Of a stretch of DNA of 35,517 bases, positions 1 to 9,065 are shown in pieces. Every line of letters begins with the position of its first letter. The first letter of the stretch is position 1. The DNA lies in NCBI GenBank assembly GCA_919901925.1, contig CAKKQA010000102.1, positions 1 through 35,517 on the forward strand, in the 5' to 3' direction. The notes below the pieces were generated by a model. That model worked only from the letters and a program-made list of their open reading frames with translations, was not told where the DNA came from and did not search any database. Origin of the DNA: Omnitrophica bacterium GWA2_41_15. Its GTDB lineage: Bacteria > Omnitrophota > Gorgyraeia > Gygaellales > UBA12090. Made by a program: the position numbers and the translations under genes.

Positions 1-272
1 TGGCCATAGAGATGTTCGTATCTGGTTGTGCCGTCGTCTAATTTTAGTTCACGGCAAAGGCCGCATTCACAAAGCAGCTTAAGTGTCCGGTAGATAGTAG
101 CATTTCCTATGGTTGAATATTTCTTTTGAACAATTCTATAAAGTTCATTGGCGGTTAGATGTTTATCTATGTTTAAGAAGATATACAATATTTCTCTTCT
201 CTGTTCGCTGTGTTTAAGATCCTTGATAGCAAGATAATCTTCGAATATTTTTTCTTCTTTTTCCCAGGCCAT
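1..272 (-). CDS. fur: Fur-family transcriptional regulator (N-terminal part; runs off window edge)
   Basis: Own translation of the reverse complement: MAWEKEEKIFEDYLAIKDLKHSEQRREILYIFLNIDKHLTANELYRIVQKKYSTIGNATIYRTLKLLCECGLCRELKLDDGTTRYEH; Fur winged-helix (TIYRTLK, RYEH). Truncated by the window start so absent from the ORF track. Confidence 0.85.
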   Translation of the reverse strand, partial: MAWEKEEKIFEDYLAIKDLKHSEQRREILYIFLNIDKHLTANELYRIVQKKYSTIGNATIYRTLKLLCECGLCRELKLDDGTTRYEHLYG

Positions 273-294
273 AGAAATCTATCCGTATACTCCT

Positions 295-313
295 GATAAT
301 GAAAATCGTTATC
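295..313. promoter_or_regulatory. Putative Fur box upstream of fur
   Basis: GATAATGAAAATCGTTATC matches the classical GATAATGATAATCATTATC at 17 of 19 positions; lies directly upstream of the fur start codon. Confidence 0.7.
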
Positions 314-328
314 AAACGATAACAGAAT

Positions 329-353
329 AAAGATTACTTGTCAAGTAATCTTT
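329..353 (-). terminator. Hairpin terminator downstream of the sulfite reductase gene
   Basis: AAAGATTACTTGTCAAGTAATCTTT perfect inverted repeat followed on the minus strand by TTTATTCTGTT. Confidence 0.5.
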
Positions 354-359
354 CCATAG

Positions 360-2720
360 CTATTTTTTCTGGATGACAACTGACCAATAATCCGCGCTTC
401 TTTTTTGCGCGATAATTTTATGCCCCTCGGCCTTTACTGAACCCGGGACATTTTCAATCGGGGCTCCGTCATCAAGCCATATTTCCAAAACCTCTCCGGA
501 TTTTAATTTGGCAAGCTCTACTTTGGTTTTCACGAAATTAAGCGGGCAAACTACTCCCCGAAAATCTTTTACCGCTGCCGGCTTGACCTCGAGTTGATTA
601 TCTTGCGAAGGATTTAATCCACCGCGGACAACCGATGGCAGAGCTGGCGCCTTGAAATTAAAAGAATTATCCATTCCATCATAGAGCGCTTGAATTGCCT
701 GCGCTAAATCATACGCCTCGGATTCATTTTCCCCTAAAACAGGATAATCTTTACGCTGGGCAGCTGCAACAATACCCTTAAAATGCTGCGCAACCAAACC
801 TGTTTCAATAAAATATTTAATGAACGCCTCGTAAACTTCCTCTTCGTTTTTGGGATCAACTCCTTTAGCAATAAGCAGCGCCCTGCTTGAGTAAAACACA
901 AGTTCACTTAACAATTTTTGTTTGCCGCCTTTGCCCGCTAAAGAAAGCTTATCCGTTGTTGCTTTTATATTGTTTAAATCCATTTCCAGAAGGTCAAAGA
1001 ATCCGGCAGAACATTCTCCTGCCCCGCGGTCAGCCAGAGAAAATACCTTATCCGCATCCCAATCAAAATAATAGTTTTTGTCTTCTCCAAAGCCGGGGAT
1101 ATCTTTATAGCGGCTGCAAATTTGCCTTAGGTCTTCCTTTCCTTCTTTTGCGATATACTCGCGAAAACTTTTAAACTTTCCCGCATTAGATAAATATGTG
1201 CCGAGAATAACTTTTACCAACGAAGGAAGGTCCCTGGCAGGCACTTCACCTATTTGTTCGGCAAGTTTTGTCCGGCCGTCGTGGACAACTGCCCCGGCAA
1301 ACACATTGTAAGCCGGATATAAACGCCCATCTTTGCGTAAGACTTTTCCGGAAAAACCCAAGTCTGCCGCCGGATGCTGTCCGCAGGAATTGGGACAGCC
1401 GGAGATGTTAATCTTAACCTCCCCTATCTTGTCCAAATCCAAGCCGGAAGCCAGCAAATCTTTTATCAAGGCCCTTGCCGCCTGCCGGGATAAACAAATC
1501 CCAAGCTGGCAAGTAGCCGCGCCGGCGCAGGACAATATATTGCCGTAAATAACCGGCTGATTAAAATTTTTAAAAGTACCTCCGAGAAAATTATACACAT
1601 TCCCTAAGTAGGCCATGGGCATATTTCTCAATAAAATATTCTGCCCCCTGGCCATCCTCAACACATCGTCCCCGAAGGCTTTCAAGAATTGCGCTAATTT
1701 CGATGTTTGCTGGCAAGAAATAAAACCTAACTCTATCGGAACCAACACAGAATACAAGCCATCCTGTTTTTGAGATTTTACGAAACGGGCCTTCCACAAT
1801 GAAAAGTTGTCAGCATCCCGGAATTCTTCCTCTTGAAGGCCGCTAACAGAAAAATTATTCTCAACCACAGCCGCATCCAACGGCTGAAAACCTTCTTGTT
1901 TAATTTTTGTGTATTCTTCAAAGAATTTCTTCTTAAATTCTTCTTCGCCCAGGCTATCCCACAAGAAACGTATGCGGGCGGCGTGTTTATTCTTACGATT
2001 GCCATACTTGAAAAAGACATTTTTGAGGGCTTTGGCTATCGGGTAAACCTCTTTTTCCTCGACGAAATCAAATAAAAGCCTGCCCACTGCGGATTTTGCG
2101 CCTAAACCGCCGGCAACATAAACCTTAAATCCTTTTACGCCATTTTTTATCTTGGCTATAAAACCGAGGTCCGCGATAGTAGCATACCCCTTGTCTTCAC
2201 TGGAGCCCGAAAAGGCTATCTTATATTTTCTGGGCAGGTTCCAGGAATCGCTCTCTGCAATAAGCCTGGTAGTTAAAGCAAAAGGATATGGAGAAACATC
2301 AAATTCTTCTTGCGGGTCAATTCCGGCATCGCCTTCAACTGTGATATTCCTTACTGTGTTGCCGCCGCCGCCTCTGGTTGCCAAGCCTATATCCTTTAAT
2401 TCCCTGATCACAGAAACTATATCATCAAGCTTCACATAATGAATTTGCAATTCCTGACGTGAAGTTATATGCAGGTCGCTAACGCCGTATTTTGAAGCAA
2501 TCATACCAATCTGCTCAAACTGCCCGGGAGTAACTGCCCCAGCCGCGCACCTAATCCTAACCATATAGGTATCATGTTCGCGCTGTTCGTAAACGCCGAA
2601 AGGGACACGATGGGCCTTCAATTCCGTTGCCGAGGCTGCGCCTTTCTTGTATTTATTTATTAGCTCTTCAAGCTGGTTAATTTCTCCGCCTAAATTAGTC
2701 GGCAGGCTATATGCTTTCAT
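360..2720 (-). CDS. Ferredoxin-type nitrite/sulfite reductase with C-terminal TusA/SirA-like sulfurtransferase domain
   Basis: Siroheme/4Fe-4S motifs (CAGAATCQLGICLSR, NISGCPNSCGQH) plus C-terminal VKDFRGVVCPLNFVKTKVELAKLKSGEVLEIWLDDG (TusA-like CPxP-type). ATG at 2720; the ORF-track start at 2726 is TTG. Confidence 0.9.
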   Translation of the reverse strand: MKAYSLPTNLGGEINQLEELINKYKKGAASATELKAHRVPFGVYEQREHDTYMVRIRCAAGAVTPGQFEQIGMIASKYGVSDLHITSRQELQIHYVKLDDIVSVIRELKDIGLATRGGGGNTVRNITVEGDAGIDPQEEFDVSPYPFALTTRLIAESDSWNLPRKYKIAFSGSSEDKGYATIADLGFIAKIKNGVKGFKVYVAGGLGAKSAVGRLLFDFVEEKEVYPIAKALKNVFFKYGNRKNKHAARIRFLWDSLGEEEFKKKFFEEYTKIKQEGFQPLDAAVVENNFSVSGLQEEEFRDADNFSLWKARFVKSQKQDGLYSVLVPIELGFISCQQTSKLAQFLKAFGDDVLRMARGQNILLRNMPMAYLGNVYNFLGGTFKNFNQPVIYGNILSCAGAATCQLGICLSRQAARALIKDLLASGLDLDKIGEVKINISGCPNSCGQHPAADLGFSGKVLRKDGRLYPAYNVFAGAVVHDGRTKLAEQIGEVPARDLPSLVKVILGTYLSNAGKFKSFREYIAKEGKEDLRQICSRYKDIPGFGEDKNYYFDWDADKVFSLADRGAGECSAGFFDLLEMDLNNIKATTDKLSLAGKGGKQKLLSELVFYSSRALLIAKGVDPKNEEEVYEAFIKYFIETGLVAQHFKGIVAAAQRKDYPVLGENESEAYDLAQAIQALYDGMDNSFNFKAPALPSVVRGGLNPSQDNQLEVKPAAVKDFRGVVCPLNFVKTKVELAKLKSGEVLEIWLDDGAPIENVPGSVKAEGHKIIAQKRSADYWSVVIQKK

Positions 2721-3114
2721 TATCAACCACCTCCAAATCTACTGGTTCAGCCTTCCGGCTTTTTATCCTAAACACCTTTACTTCTTCTTTTTCCCCGGCT
2801 AAAGAAACTATTGTATATAAGATATCCGGATCATAAGCTAATTTTATATCCTCTTGGGACGGCCGGGCAGGCGAGGCCGGATGGCTGTGATAAACCGAAC
2901 ATATCTCTAACCCCTTTGCCCGGGCATCCCGCATTGCCGCAAATTGCTCTTTGGTGTCAAAAGAAAAATGCTCATTGCTCTTATCTACATTAGCTAATGC
3001 GTAAACTTGAGTTATTATACCACTACTGCCGGCAAGATATCCACAACATTCAAGCGGCGCTTCTTTTTTTGCGTGAGCGATTATGGTGTCAAGAATGTGT
3101 TTTTTTATTTTCAT
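2707..3114 (-). CDS. JAMM/MPN+ metallopeptidase, HcyD/Mec-like
   Basis: JAMM motif: EAPLECCGYL ... SVYHSHPASPARPSQEDIKLA; adjacent to ThiF- and ThiS-like genes. Confidence 0.88.
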   Translation of the reverse strand: MKIKKHILDTIIAHAKKEAPLECCGYLAGSSGIITQVYALANVDKSNEHFSFDTKEQFAAMRDARAKGLEICSVYHSHPASPARPSQEDIKLAYDPDILYTIVSLAGEKEEVKVFRIKSRKAEPVDLEVVDNESI

Positions 3115-3127
3115 ATGCGTATTATCG

Positions 3128-3252
3128 CGTCACTGCGAGGAACCCTCTTTTTAGAATTGGTGACGAAGCAGTCTGAAGGCGAATTCTGGATTGCTTCGTC
3201 GTCCAACATTGTAGGGGCGGCACACAGTGCCGCCCCCTACCCGCAATGACGC
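3128..3252. repeat. Family A palindromic repeat (GTCATTGCGAGG...GACGAAGCAATC), copy A1, with nested family B element
   Basis: CGTCACTGCGAGGAACCC ... GTGACGAAGCAGTC ... GATTGCTTCGTCG ... CCGCAATGACGC; TGTAGGGGCGGCACACAGTGCCGCCCCCTAC inside its right arm. Confidence 0.85.
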
Positions 3253-3257
3253 AAAGG

Positions 3258-4067
3258 TTATGCTTTTTTCTTCAGGTCGCAAGCTGGTTCTTCTTCATCG
3301 CGCAATTCCTTAATTGACGGATTCTTGCCGCATATAGGGCAAGACGGGTTTCTTTTAAAAGCCACCTCTCTGAATTTCATCCGTAAGGCATCAAAAATAA
3401 GCATCCTATTTACAAGAAGGTCACCCTTGCCGATCAAAAACCTCAAGCATTCGGCGGCCTGTATTGTCCCCAGCATACCGGCGACTGCCCCAAGGATCCC
3501 TGCCTGCGAGCACGTCGGCACCGCGCCTTTTGGAGGCGGAGCAGTAAATACACAGCGATAACAAGCCTCTCCCGGCTTATATGTCATAGCCTGCCCGTCA
3601 AAGCGTAATATCCCGCCGTGAGAAAACGGTTTAGCCGCTAATACGCAGGCATCGTTAATAAGGAACTTGGCCGCGAAATTATCAGTGCCGTCTATAATAA
3701 AATCATACTCTTTAATAATATCCCGGATGTTATCCGCGTAAACTCTCTCTTGATACGTGCTTACTTTAACATCTGGATTAATCGCTTTAATTTTCTCTTG
3801 GGCTGAAATCACTTTTGGCTTGCCCACATCAGGGCTAAAATGAATGACCTGGCGCTGTAAATTCGACAACTCTACATTATCACCATCAACTAAACCAATA
3901 GTGCGCACTCCTGCTGCGGCAAGATATAATGCCGCAGGCGACCCAAGCCCACCCAAGCCAATTATCAGGGCTTTCCCTGCCAAGATTCTTTCCTGGCCCT
4001 CGACGCCAACCTCGCTTAAAATAATATGCCGGCTGTAGCGCTCTATTTGTTCTTCGCTTAGATTCAT
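3258..4067 (-). CDS. ThiF/MoeB/HesA-family adenylyltransferase (HcyF-like)
   Basis: ALIIGLGGLGSPAALYLAAAGV, DFIIDGTDNFAAKFLINDAC, CxxC pairs (CYRC, CPIC). Confidence 0.9.
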   Translation of the reverse strand: MNLSEEQIERYSRHIILSEVGVEGQERILAGKALIIGLGGLGSPAALYLAAAGVRTIGLVDGDNVELSNLQRQVIHFSPDVGKPKVISAQEKIKAINPDVKVSTYQERVYADNIRDIIKEYDFIIDGTDNFAAKFLINDACVLAAKPFSHGGILRFDGQAMTYKPGEACYRCVFTAPPPKGAVPTCSQAGILGAVAGMLGTIQAAECLRFLIGKGDLLVNRMLIFDALRMKFREVAFKRNPSCPICGKNPSIKELRDEEEPACDLKKKA

Positions 4068-5305
4068 CGTACCCTCCCCAAACTCTGCTCTATATCCGCG
4101 ATTAAATCTCCGCTATCCTCAATGCCAACGGAAAGCCTAATCATCGTATCCTTTATCCCCATCTGAAGTTTTGTCTCATCATCGTATTCGCAAAAGATGG
4201 TCGACGCTGGATGCAATATAAGCGTCCTGTTGTCATGGAGGTTGGTGGCTTTTCTAATAAGTTTCAGCCCATTCATAAATTTAAAGCACTGTTCTTTCGA
4301 TCCCAAATCAAATGTTAAAACAGCGCCCGGCTTATCAGCGAATTGCCTGCGGGCAGTTTCATAATACGGAGAATCCTTTAGGCCGGGATGATTTACAGAC
4401 TTAACCTGGCCAGGCTTATTTAAAAATTCAGCAATCTTAAAAGTATTCGCGCAAGAAGCCTCCACGCGCAAAGGCAGTGTCTCAAGCCCTAAACTTTGCA
4501 AATAGGCGTTGTGCGGCGACATACACGCTCCTATATTCCTATACACTTCGCGCCTTAAGCGGTTGATAAAAGCAAAAGGCCCATACTTAACTACGTCGCG
4601 CTTGAGCTTAGGGTTTCTATTCCAATCATAAAGCCCGTGGTCTATAATCACCCCCCCGATAGACGTCGCGCCCCCGGAAATCCATTTTGTGCTTGAGATG
4701 ACCTCAATATCAACTCCGAATTCCTTAGCCGAGAAAACATACGGCGGGGTCATTGTTGTATCCGCGATAACCAATACGCCTTTAGATTTAGCGGCTTCGG
4801 ACAGAGCTTGGATGTCCACTACTTCAAGCTGGGGATTAGTGATTGTCTCTAAGAAAATAGCCCTTGTTCTCTCATCAATAAGTTTAAGCGTTTCTTTGGC
4901 ATTAGTCAAATCAGCATAACGCGCCTCTAATCCCCAATCCTTCAAGGTCTGCTCAAACAAAGAATAAGTATTGCCGAAAAGGTGTTTACTGGTGATGATA
5001 TTATCGCCTGTCTTGGCAATCGTAAGAATGGTGTTTGATATCGCCGCCATCCCGGAAGAAAGCGCGATTACTCCTCTAGCATCGGTGACCGCCCTTATCC
5101 TCTGCTCAAAATGCTCTACCGTAGGGTTGCTGATACGCGAATACATATGCGCAGGCTTCTTCCCGGCAAAAGCAAGCTCTAAATCCTCGGCGGTCTTGAA
5201 TTCAAATGTCACGTTGTCATAAACAGGCATATGCAAAGAGCCGTGCGGGTCTTCTTTTAAAAATTTTGTGTGTAAAATTTTGGTGATAAAGTTCAGATTT
5301 TTCAT
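4064..5305 (-). CDS. PLP-dependent trans-sulfuration enzyme (O-acetylhomoserine sulfhydrylase / cystathionine gamma-synthase family)
   Basis: SSGMAAISNTILTI, VISSTKWISGGATSIGGVIID PLP-lysine motif; genomic context with ThiS/ThiF/JAMM/Sir. Confidence 0.88.
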   Translation of the reverse strand: MKNLNFITKILHTKFLKEDPHGSLHMPVYDNVTFEFKTAEDLELAFAGKKPAHMYSRISNPTVEHFEQRIRAVTDARGVIALSSGMAAISNTILTIAKTGDNIITSKHLFGNTYSLFEQTLKDWGLEARYADLTNAKETLKLIDERTRAIFLETITNPQLEVVDIQALSEAAKSKGVLVIADTTMTPPYVFSAKEFGVDIEVISSTKWISGGATSIGGVIIDHGLYDWNRNPKLKRDVVKYGPFAFINRLRREVYRNIGACMSPHNAYLQSLGLETLPLRVEASCANTFKIAEFLNKPGQVKSVNHPGLKDSPYYETARRQFADKPGAVLTFDLGSKEQCFKFMNGLKLIRKATNLHDNRTLILHPASTIFCEYDDETKLQMGIKDTMIRLSVGIEDSGDLIADIEQSLGRVR

Positions 5306-5332
5306 AATATCTCCCTAAATTAAGCCAATCAT

Positions 5333-5363
5333 TGTAGGGACAGCACAATGTGCTGTCCCTACA
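5333..5363. repeat. Family B palindrome, copy B2
   Basis: TGTAGGGACAGCACAATGTGCTGTCCCTACA, essentially perfect palindrome directly after the ThiS-like stop codon. Confidence 0.85.
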
Positions 5364-5364
5364 C

Positions 5365-5574
5365 TCATACCCCTCCGCCCATGAAATACAGGAAATCAAC
5401 TTCGTCGCTGTCTTTCACAAATGTTTTATCCGTATCCGCCTTATCCACAAAGCAGCCGTTTAACTGCACTGAAACCATTTCCGCAGACTCTACCTTGGCG
5501 ATCTTAAGCAATCCAGCGATTGACAAATCCGTTACGGATACTTCCTGTTCTCTGCCGTTAATCTTAATCTTCAT
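5365..5574 (-). CDS. ThiS/MoaD-like sulfur carrier (HcyS-like) with C-terminal GGGV
   Basis: MKIKINGREQEVSVTDLSIAGLLKIAKVESAEMVSVQLNGCFVDKADTDKTFVKDSDEVDFLYFMGGGV; beta-grasp ThiS signature, followed by residue(s) after GG. Confidence 0.85.
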   Translation of the reverse strand: MKIKINGREQEVSVTDLSIAGLLKIAKVESAEMVSVQLNGCFVDKADTDKTFVKDSDEVDFLYFMGGGV

Positions 5575-5595
5575 AATCCGATTCCTCTCTTCCTG

Positions 5596-6306
5596 CTAAT
5601 CGCTCACCTTGGCTTTAACTATAACTGTTACTTCAGGATAAAGCGGGTCATTGCTTTTTATCGTAACATCCCTGATTACTTCGCCTGTTTTCACGTGAGG
5701 GCTTAATAAATCCAAAATCACATCCAACTGGGCCGCCTCGCCGGGTTTTATTTCTGCCTGCCAGCCTGCCGGCGCGCCTTTAGTTTCAAAATATGGGCTT
5801 TTGACGCCGTGAACATCCAATGCCACAATAGTGCATGGGCAAGATGTCCTTAAATCTTTAATTACCAAATTTTCTTTTCCTTTATTAAACACCTTGAAAG
5901 TTTTGTTGGACTTGCCTTGCTTTTTGCTTACATCGCCGAAATCAAAGGATACCGGATCTAAAACAACCTGCGGCCTGTTTTCTCCTGCCTCGGCTATTAT
6001 TTTTCTCTCTACGCTGGCTTTTATTTGGGGGTCTGTTATTATCTTTACGGTAAATTTATTTCCTAATTTGTAAAAAATATCTTCTTTGCTTACGCCGGTA
6101 TCTATAAGAGCGTCTATGTAACCTTTTATCTGTTTTGCTTCGGGGCAGGCACACTGGGCAAAAGGCTCACTGCAATTACAGCATTTTATCTTAGAATAAA
6201 TTTGCGCCTTTAAATCTTCTGTTTCGTTTGCTTTTACCGCCTGACAAAGAAATAATAAACAAAAAACAGCTAACCCTGCCAAACACTTCTTAAGGCTAAT
6301 TTTCAT
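5596..6306 (-). CDS. DUF1573 protein with N-terminal CcmH-like Cys-rich segment; signal peptide
   Basis: PVSFDFGDVSKKQGKSNKTFKVFNKGKENLVIKDLRTSCPCT (DUF1573); N-terminal YSKIKCCNCSEPFAQCACPEAKQIKGYIDALIDTGVSKEDI resembles CcmH. Confidence 0.75.
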   Translation of the reverse strand: MKISLKKCLAGLAVFCLLFLCQAVKANETEDLKAQIYSKIKCCNCSEPFAQCACPEAKQIKGYIDALIDTGVSKEDIFYKLGNKFTVKIITDPQIKASVERKIIAEAGENRPQVVLDPVSFDFGDVSKKQGKSNKTFKVFNKGKENLVIKDLRTSCPCTIVALDVHGVKSPYFETKGAPAGWQAEIKPGEAAQLDVILDLLSPHVKTGEVIRDVTIKSNDPLYPEVTVIVKAKVSD

Positions 6307-6307
6307 A

Positions 6308-7126
6308 TTAGATCCCCTCTCCTTGCGCTACCTTGTTAATAAGACGAGCCTCTTTATCAAACCAAACCTCATCTAAAAATTCACCCTTGATATACGCCTG
6401 CGTCATTAAAGATTGCGGCGATTTAAAAACCTTATCAGCCGTATCCGCTTCCACAACCTTGCCATAATATAAAAAGACAACATAATCCGCCAGCCTTATT
6501 GCCTGCTGGATATTATGCGTCACGACGACAATCGTGTAACGCTTCTTTAATTCAATCAGCTTTCTCTCTATGCGTTCAGCCGAAAACGGGTCAAGCGCCG
6601 ATGTCGGCTCGTCGCCTAAAATAATCTCCGGCTCTATCGCCAGGCCGCGGGCAAGGCATAAACGCTGCTGTTGGCCTATGGAAAGTTTCGCGGCGTGAGC
6701 GTGCAACCTGTCTTTAACCTCATCCCAGAGGCTGGCCTCTTTTAAATAGTGTTCAACCAAACCTTCGAGTTTTCCTTTACCTAAATGATTATGAATCTTT
6801 AATCCATAGGCGACGTTCTCAAATATGGACATCGGCAAAGGAAAAGGCTTCTGGGGAAGAAGCCCCATCTTCTTGCGCAAGGAGTAAACATCTACCCCTT
6901 TGTCATAAATGTCCTGCCCATCAACAAAAACTTCGCCTGATATTATTATGTCATCATTTAATTCCAGCAGGCGGTTAAATACCTTTAGCAATGTTGACTT
7001 CCCGCAGCCTGACGGCCCGATAATAGCCGTAATCTTGCGCGCGGGGATTTCAATTGAAACATCATTCAACGCCTGATGCTGGCCGTAAGAAACGCTTAAA
7101 AGATTAGTGCGAATAGGATTATTCAT
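6308..7126 (-). CDS. pstB: PstB-like ABC transporter ATP-binding protein
   Basis: IIGPSGCGKSTLLKVFNRLLEL, LSIGQQQRLCLARGLA, LGDEPTSALDP. Confidence 0.85.
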   Translation of the reverse strand: MNNPIRTNLLSVSYGQHQALNDVSIEIPARKITAIIGPSGCGKSTLLKVFNRLLELNDDIIISGEVFVDGQDIYDKGVDVYSLRKKMGLLPQKPFPLPMSIFENVAYGLKIHNHLGKGKLEGLVEHYLKEASLWDEVKDRLHAHAAKLSIGQQQRLCLARGLAIEPEIILGDEPTSALDPFSAERIERKLIELKKRYTIVVVTHNIQQAIRLADYVVFLYYGKVVEADTADKVFKSPQSLMTQAYIKGEFLDEVWFDKEARLINKVAQGEGI

Positions 7127-7137
7127 AGTTTTACCCT

Positions 7138-7243
7138 GTCATTGCGAGGAACCCTCGCTTGGCATGATGTGACGAAGCAATCTCATTCTTTAAAACGGGA
7201 TTGCTTCGTCGCTGTAGTCAAACGAAAGCTCCTCGCAATGACG
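7138..7243. repeat. Family A palindromic repeat, copy A2
   Basis: GTCATTGCGAGGAACCCTCGCTTGGCATGATGTGACGAAGCAATC...GATTGCTTCGTCG...AGCTCCTCGCAATGACG. Confidence 0.9.
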
Positions 7244-7269
7244 ATATGCTAGATGTAAATATGTCTATT

Positions 7270-8130
7270 CTACCTTAAAACATTCTGCTGAAAACGCTTT
7301 GTTAGTATGCGGCTAAAAATGCTGATAAAAAGAATAACCAACATCAAAACCAACGCCGAGGTATAACCTCTCTGCTGGACTTCAGGGAAGGGCGTGCCCA
7401 GCTGATAAAATATCGCTAAAGGAAGCGTGGCCACAGGCCTGAATAAAGACGTCGGCAATGAATCGGTGTATCCGGCAGTAAACATTACTGCCGCGGCATC
7501 TCCTATTCCCCGCCCGAGGCCGATTAGTATTGCCGTGAGTATTCCCGGAAATGCCTGTTTAAAGATAATCCGAAAGGCGGTTTCAAAACGGGTTGCCCCT
7601 AAAGACAAAGATATCTCCTTAAGTTCAAGAGGAACCATTTTAAGAATGCTGTCCGCGGCCCGGGTCATAATCGGTAATTCCAGAAATGCAATTGTTATAA
7701 TTCCTGCCAACAACGATGAGCGCATATGAAAAAAAATCATAATGATAAAACCGAACGCGCCATACACGATTGACGGAATTCCCCATAAAACATCAAAGGA
7801 AAACCTAATCAAAGTAGCAAATCTCGAATTTTTCTTAAGATACACGTTGATAAATAAAGCTACAGGGATACCTATTAGTCCGGCTAAGAACGTAGCTCCT
7901 AATGCCAGATATACCGAACCAAGTATAGCATTTAATATCCCCCCTCCCCCTTCTGCATAAGATCCCCTTAATGGCTGGTGAGTGAGCATTTTTAAATTTA
8001 ATCCGGGCAGGCCTTTAATAACAATCGTTGCCAGCATAATCAAGAATATCAAAACAACCGCCGCGCATACCGTATGCATGACAATTTTAAAGGCCTTCTC
8101 CTCAATTATTCTTTTATTGATTTTAGACAT
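7270..8130 (-). CDS. pstA: PstA-like ABC transporter permease
   Basis: EISLSLGATRFETAFRIIFKQAFPGILTAILIGLGRGIGDAAAVMFTAG EAA-loop motif; pairs with the PstC gene. Confidence 0.85.
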   Translation of the reverse strand: MSKINKRIIEEKAFKIVMHTVCAAVVLIFLIMLATIVIKGLPGLNLKMLTHQPLRGSYAEGGGGILNAILGSVYLALGATFLAGLIGIPVALFINVYLKKNSRFATLIRFSFDVLWGIPSIVYGAFGFIIMIFFHMRSSLLAGIITIAFLELPIMTRAADSILKMVPLELKEISLSLGATRFETAFRIIFKQAFPGILTAILIGLGRGIGDAAAVMFTAGYTDSLPTSLFRPVATLPLAIFYQLGTPFPEVQQRGYTSALVLMLVILFISIFSRILTKRFQQNVLR

Positions 8131-9049
8131 ATGATTTTTCGATCCTCAATAAAATAAACCAGGCACCTATGTTGAAAAAAACCGTAACAGCCAACAAAAT
8201 CAACGCCGCAAGCAATAATGCGGAATCATAAAGAGGGATAGACATCATCTCTCCGTAATTATTGGCAATAAGAGCTGGCAGGGTATATGCCGCGTCAAAT
8301 AAAGAATGCGGAACCTTGATAACATTGCCCACAACCATAAGCACAGCGATGGTTTCACCAAACGCCCGCGATAATCCAAGTATGATAGCGGCGATAATTC
8401 CCGCGCCTGCTTTTTTAACCACCACATATTTGATAGTCTCCCACTTGGTGGCGCCTAAGGCTAAGGAAGATTCCCTTGTCTCTTGAGGGACGCTGTTGAC
8501 GACTTCCTCCGCCACTTGCGCCATCGTCGGAAAAATCATTATGGCTAAGACGATTCCGGCGGACAATACGCTATAGCCGGTAAAATTATCCGAGCGAAAG
8601 AACGGAATAAAACCTAAAAACTTTTCACAAAAAGGCTTTAAGCCGTTACCCACAAAAGGGACAATAACCAAAATCCCGAAGACGCCGAATATTACAGGGG
8701 ATATCCCCGCCAATAAATCAAGGACAGGTTTAATTACGCCTCTGATTTTTTTATGGGCATACTCCGCCAGAAAAATCGCGGTCAACAAGGATGCCGGGAC
8801 AGCCAAAAATATTGCTACTACCGTCACCCAGATAGTCCCCATAATAAAAGGCGCGAAACCGAAATTTCCCCGTGAAGGATGCCAGTCAACAGAAAACAAT
8901 AATTCAGCCAGCGGCTTATTCTTTAAGATGGTGCTAGACTTAAAAAATAATCCGCCGAAGATAAAAATAACCAATAAGCTTACCGCGCATGCCAGAAAAA
9001 ACATCGCGTGCTTAGCTAAAATGTCTTTTATTGTTCTTTTTGTTAACAT
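8123..9049 (-). CDS. pstC: PstC-like ABC transporter permease
   Basis: ESSLALGATKWETIKYVVVKKAGAGIIAAIILGLSRAFGETIAVLMVVGN. Confidence 0.88.
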   Translation of the reverse strand: MLTKRTIKDILAKHAMFFLACAVSLLVIFIFGGLFFKSSTILKNKPLAELLFSVDWHPSRGNFGFAPFIMGTIWVTVVAIFLAVPASLLTAIFLAEYAHKKIRGVIKPVLDLLAGISPVIFGVFGILVIVPFVGNGLKPFCEKFLGFIPFFRSDNFTGYSVLSAGIVLAIMIFPTMAQVAEEVVNSVPQETRESSLALGATKWETIKYVVVKKAGAGIIAAIILGLSRAFGETIAVLMVVGNVIKVPHSLFDAAYTLPALIANNYGEMMSIPLYDSALLLAALILLAVTVFFNIGAWFILLRIEKSYV

Positions 9050-9065
9050 ATCGAATCACTCATCT

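Noticed and set aside
1333-2439. Multiple antisense ORFs inside sulfite reductase
   Set aside because: Antisense shadows of a clearly coding high-confidence gene.
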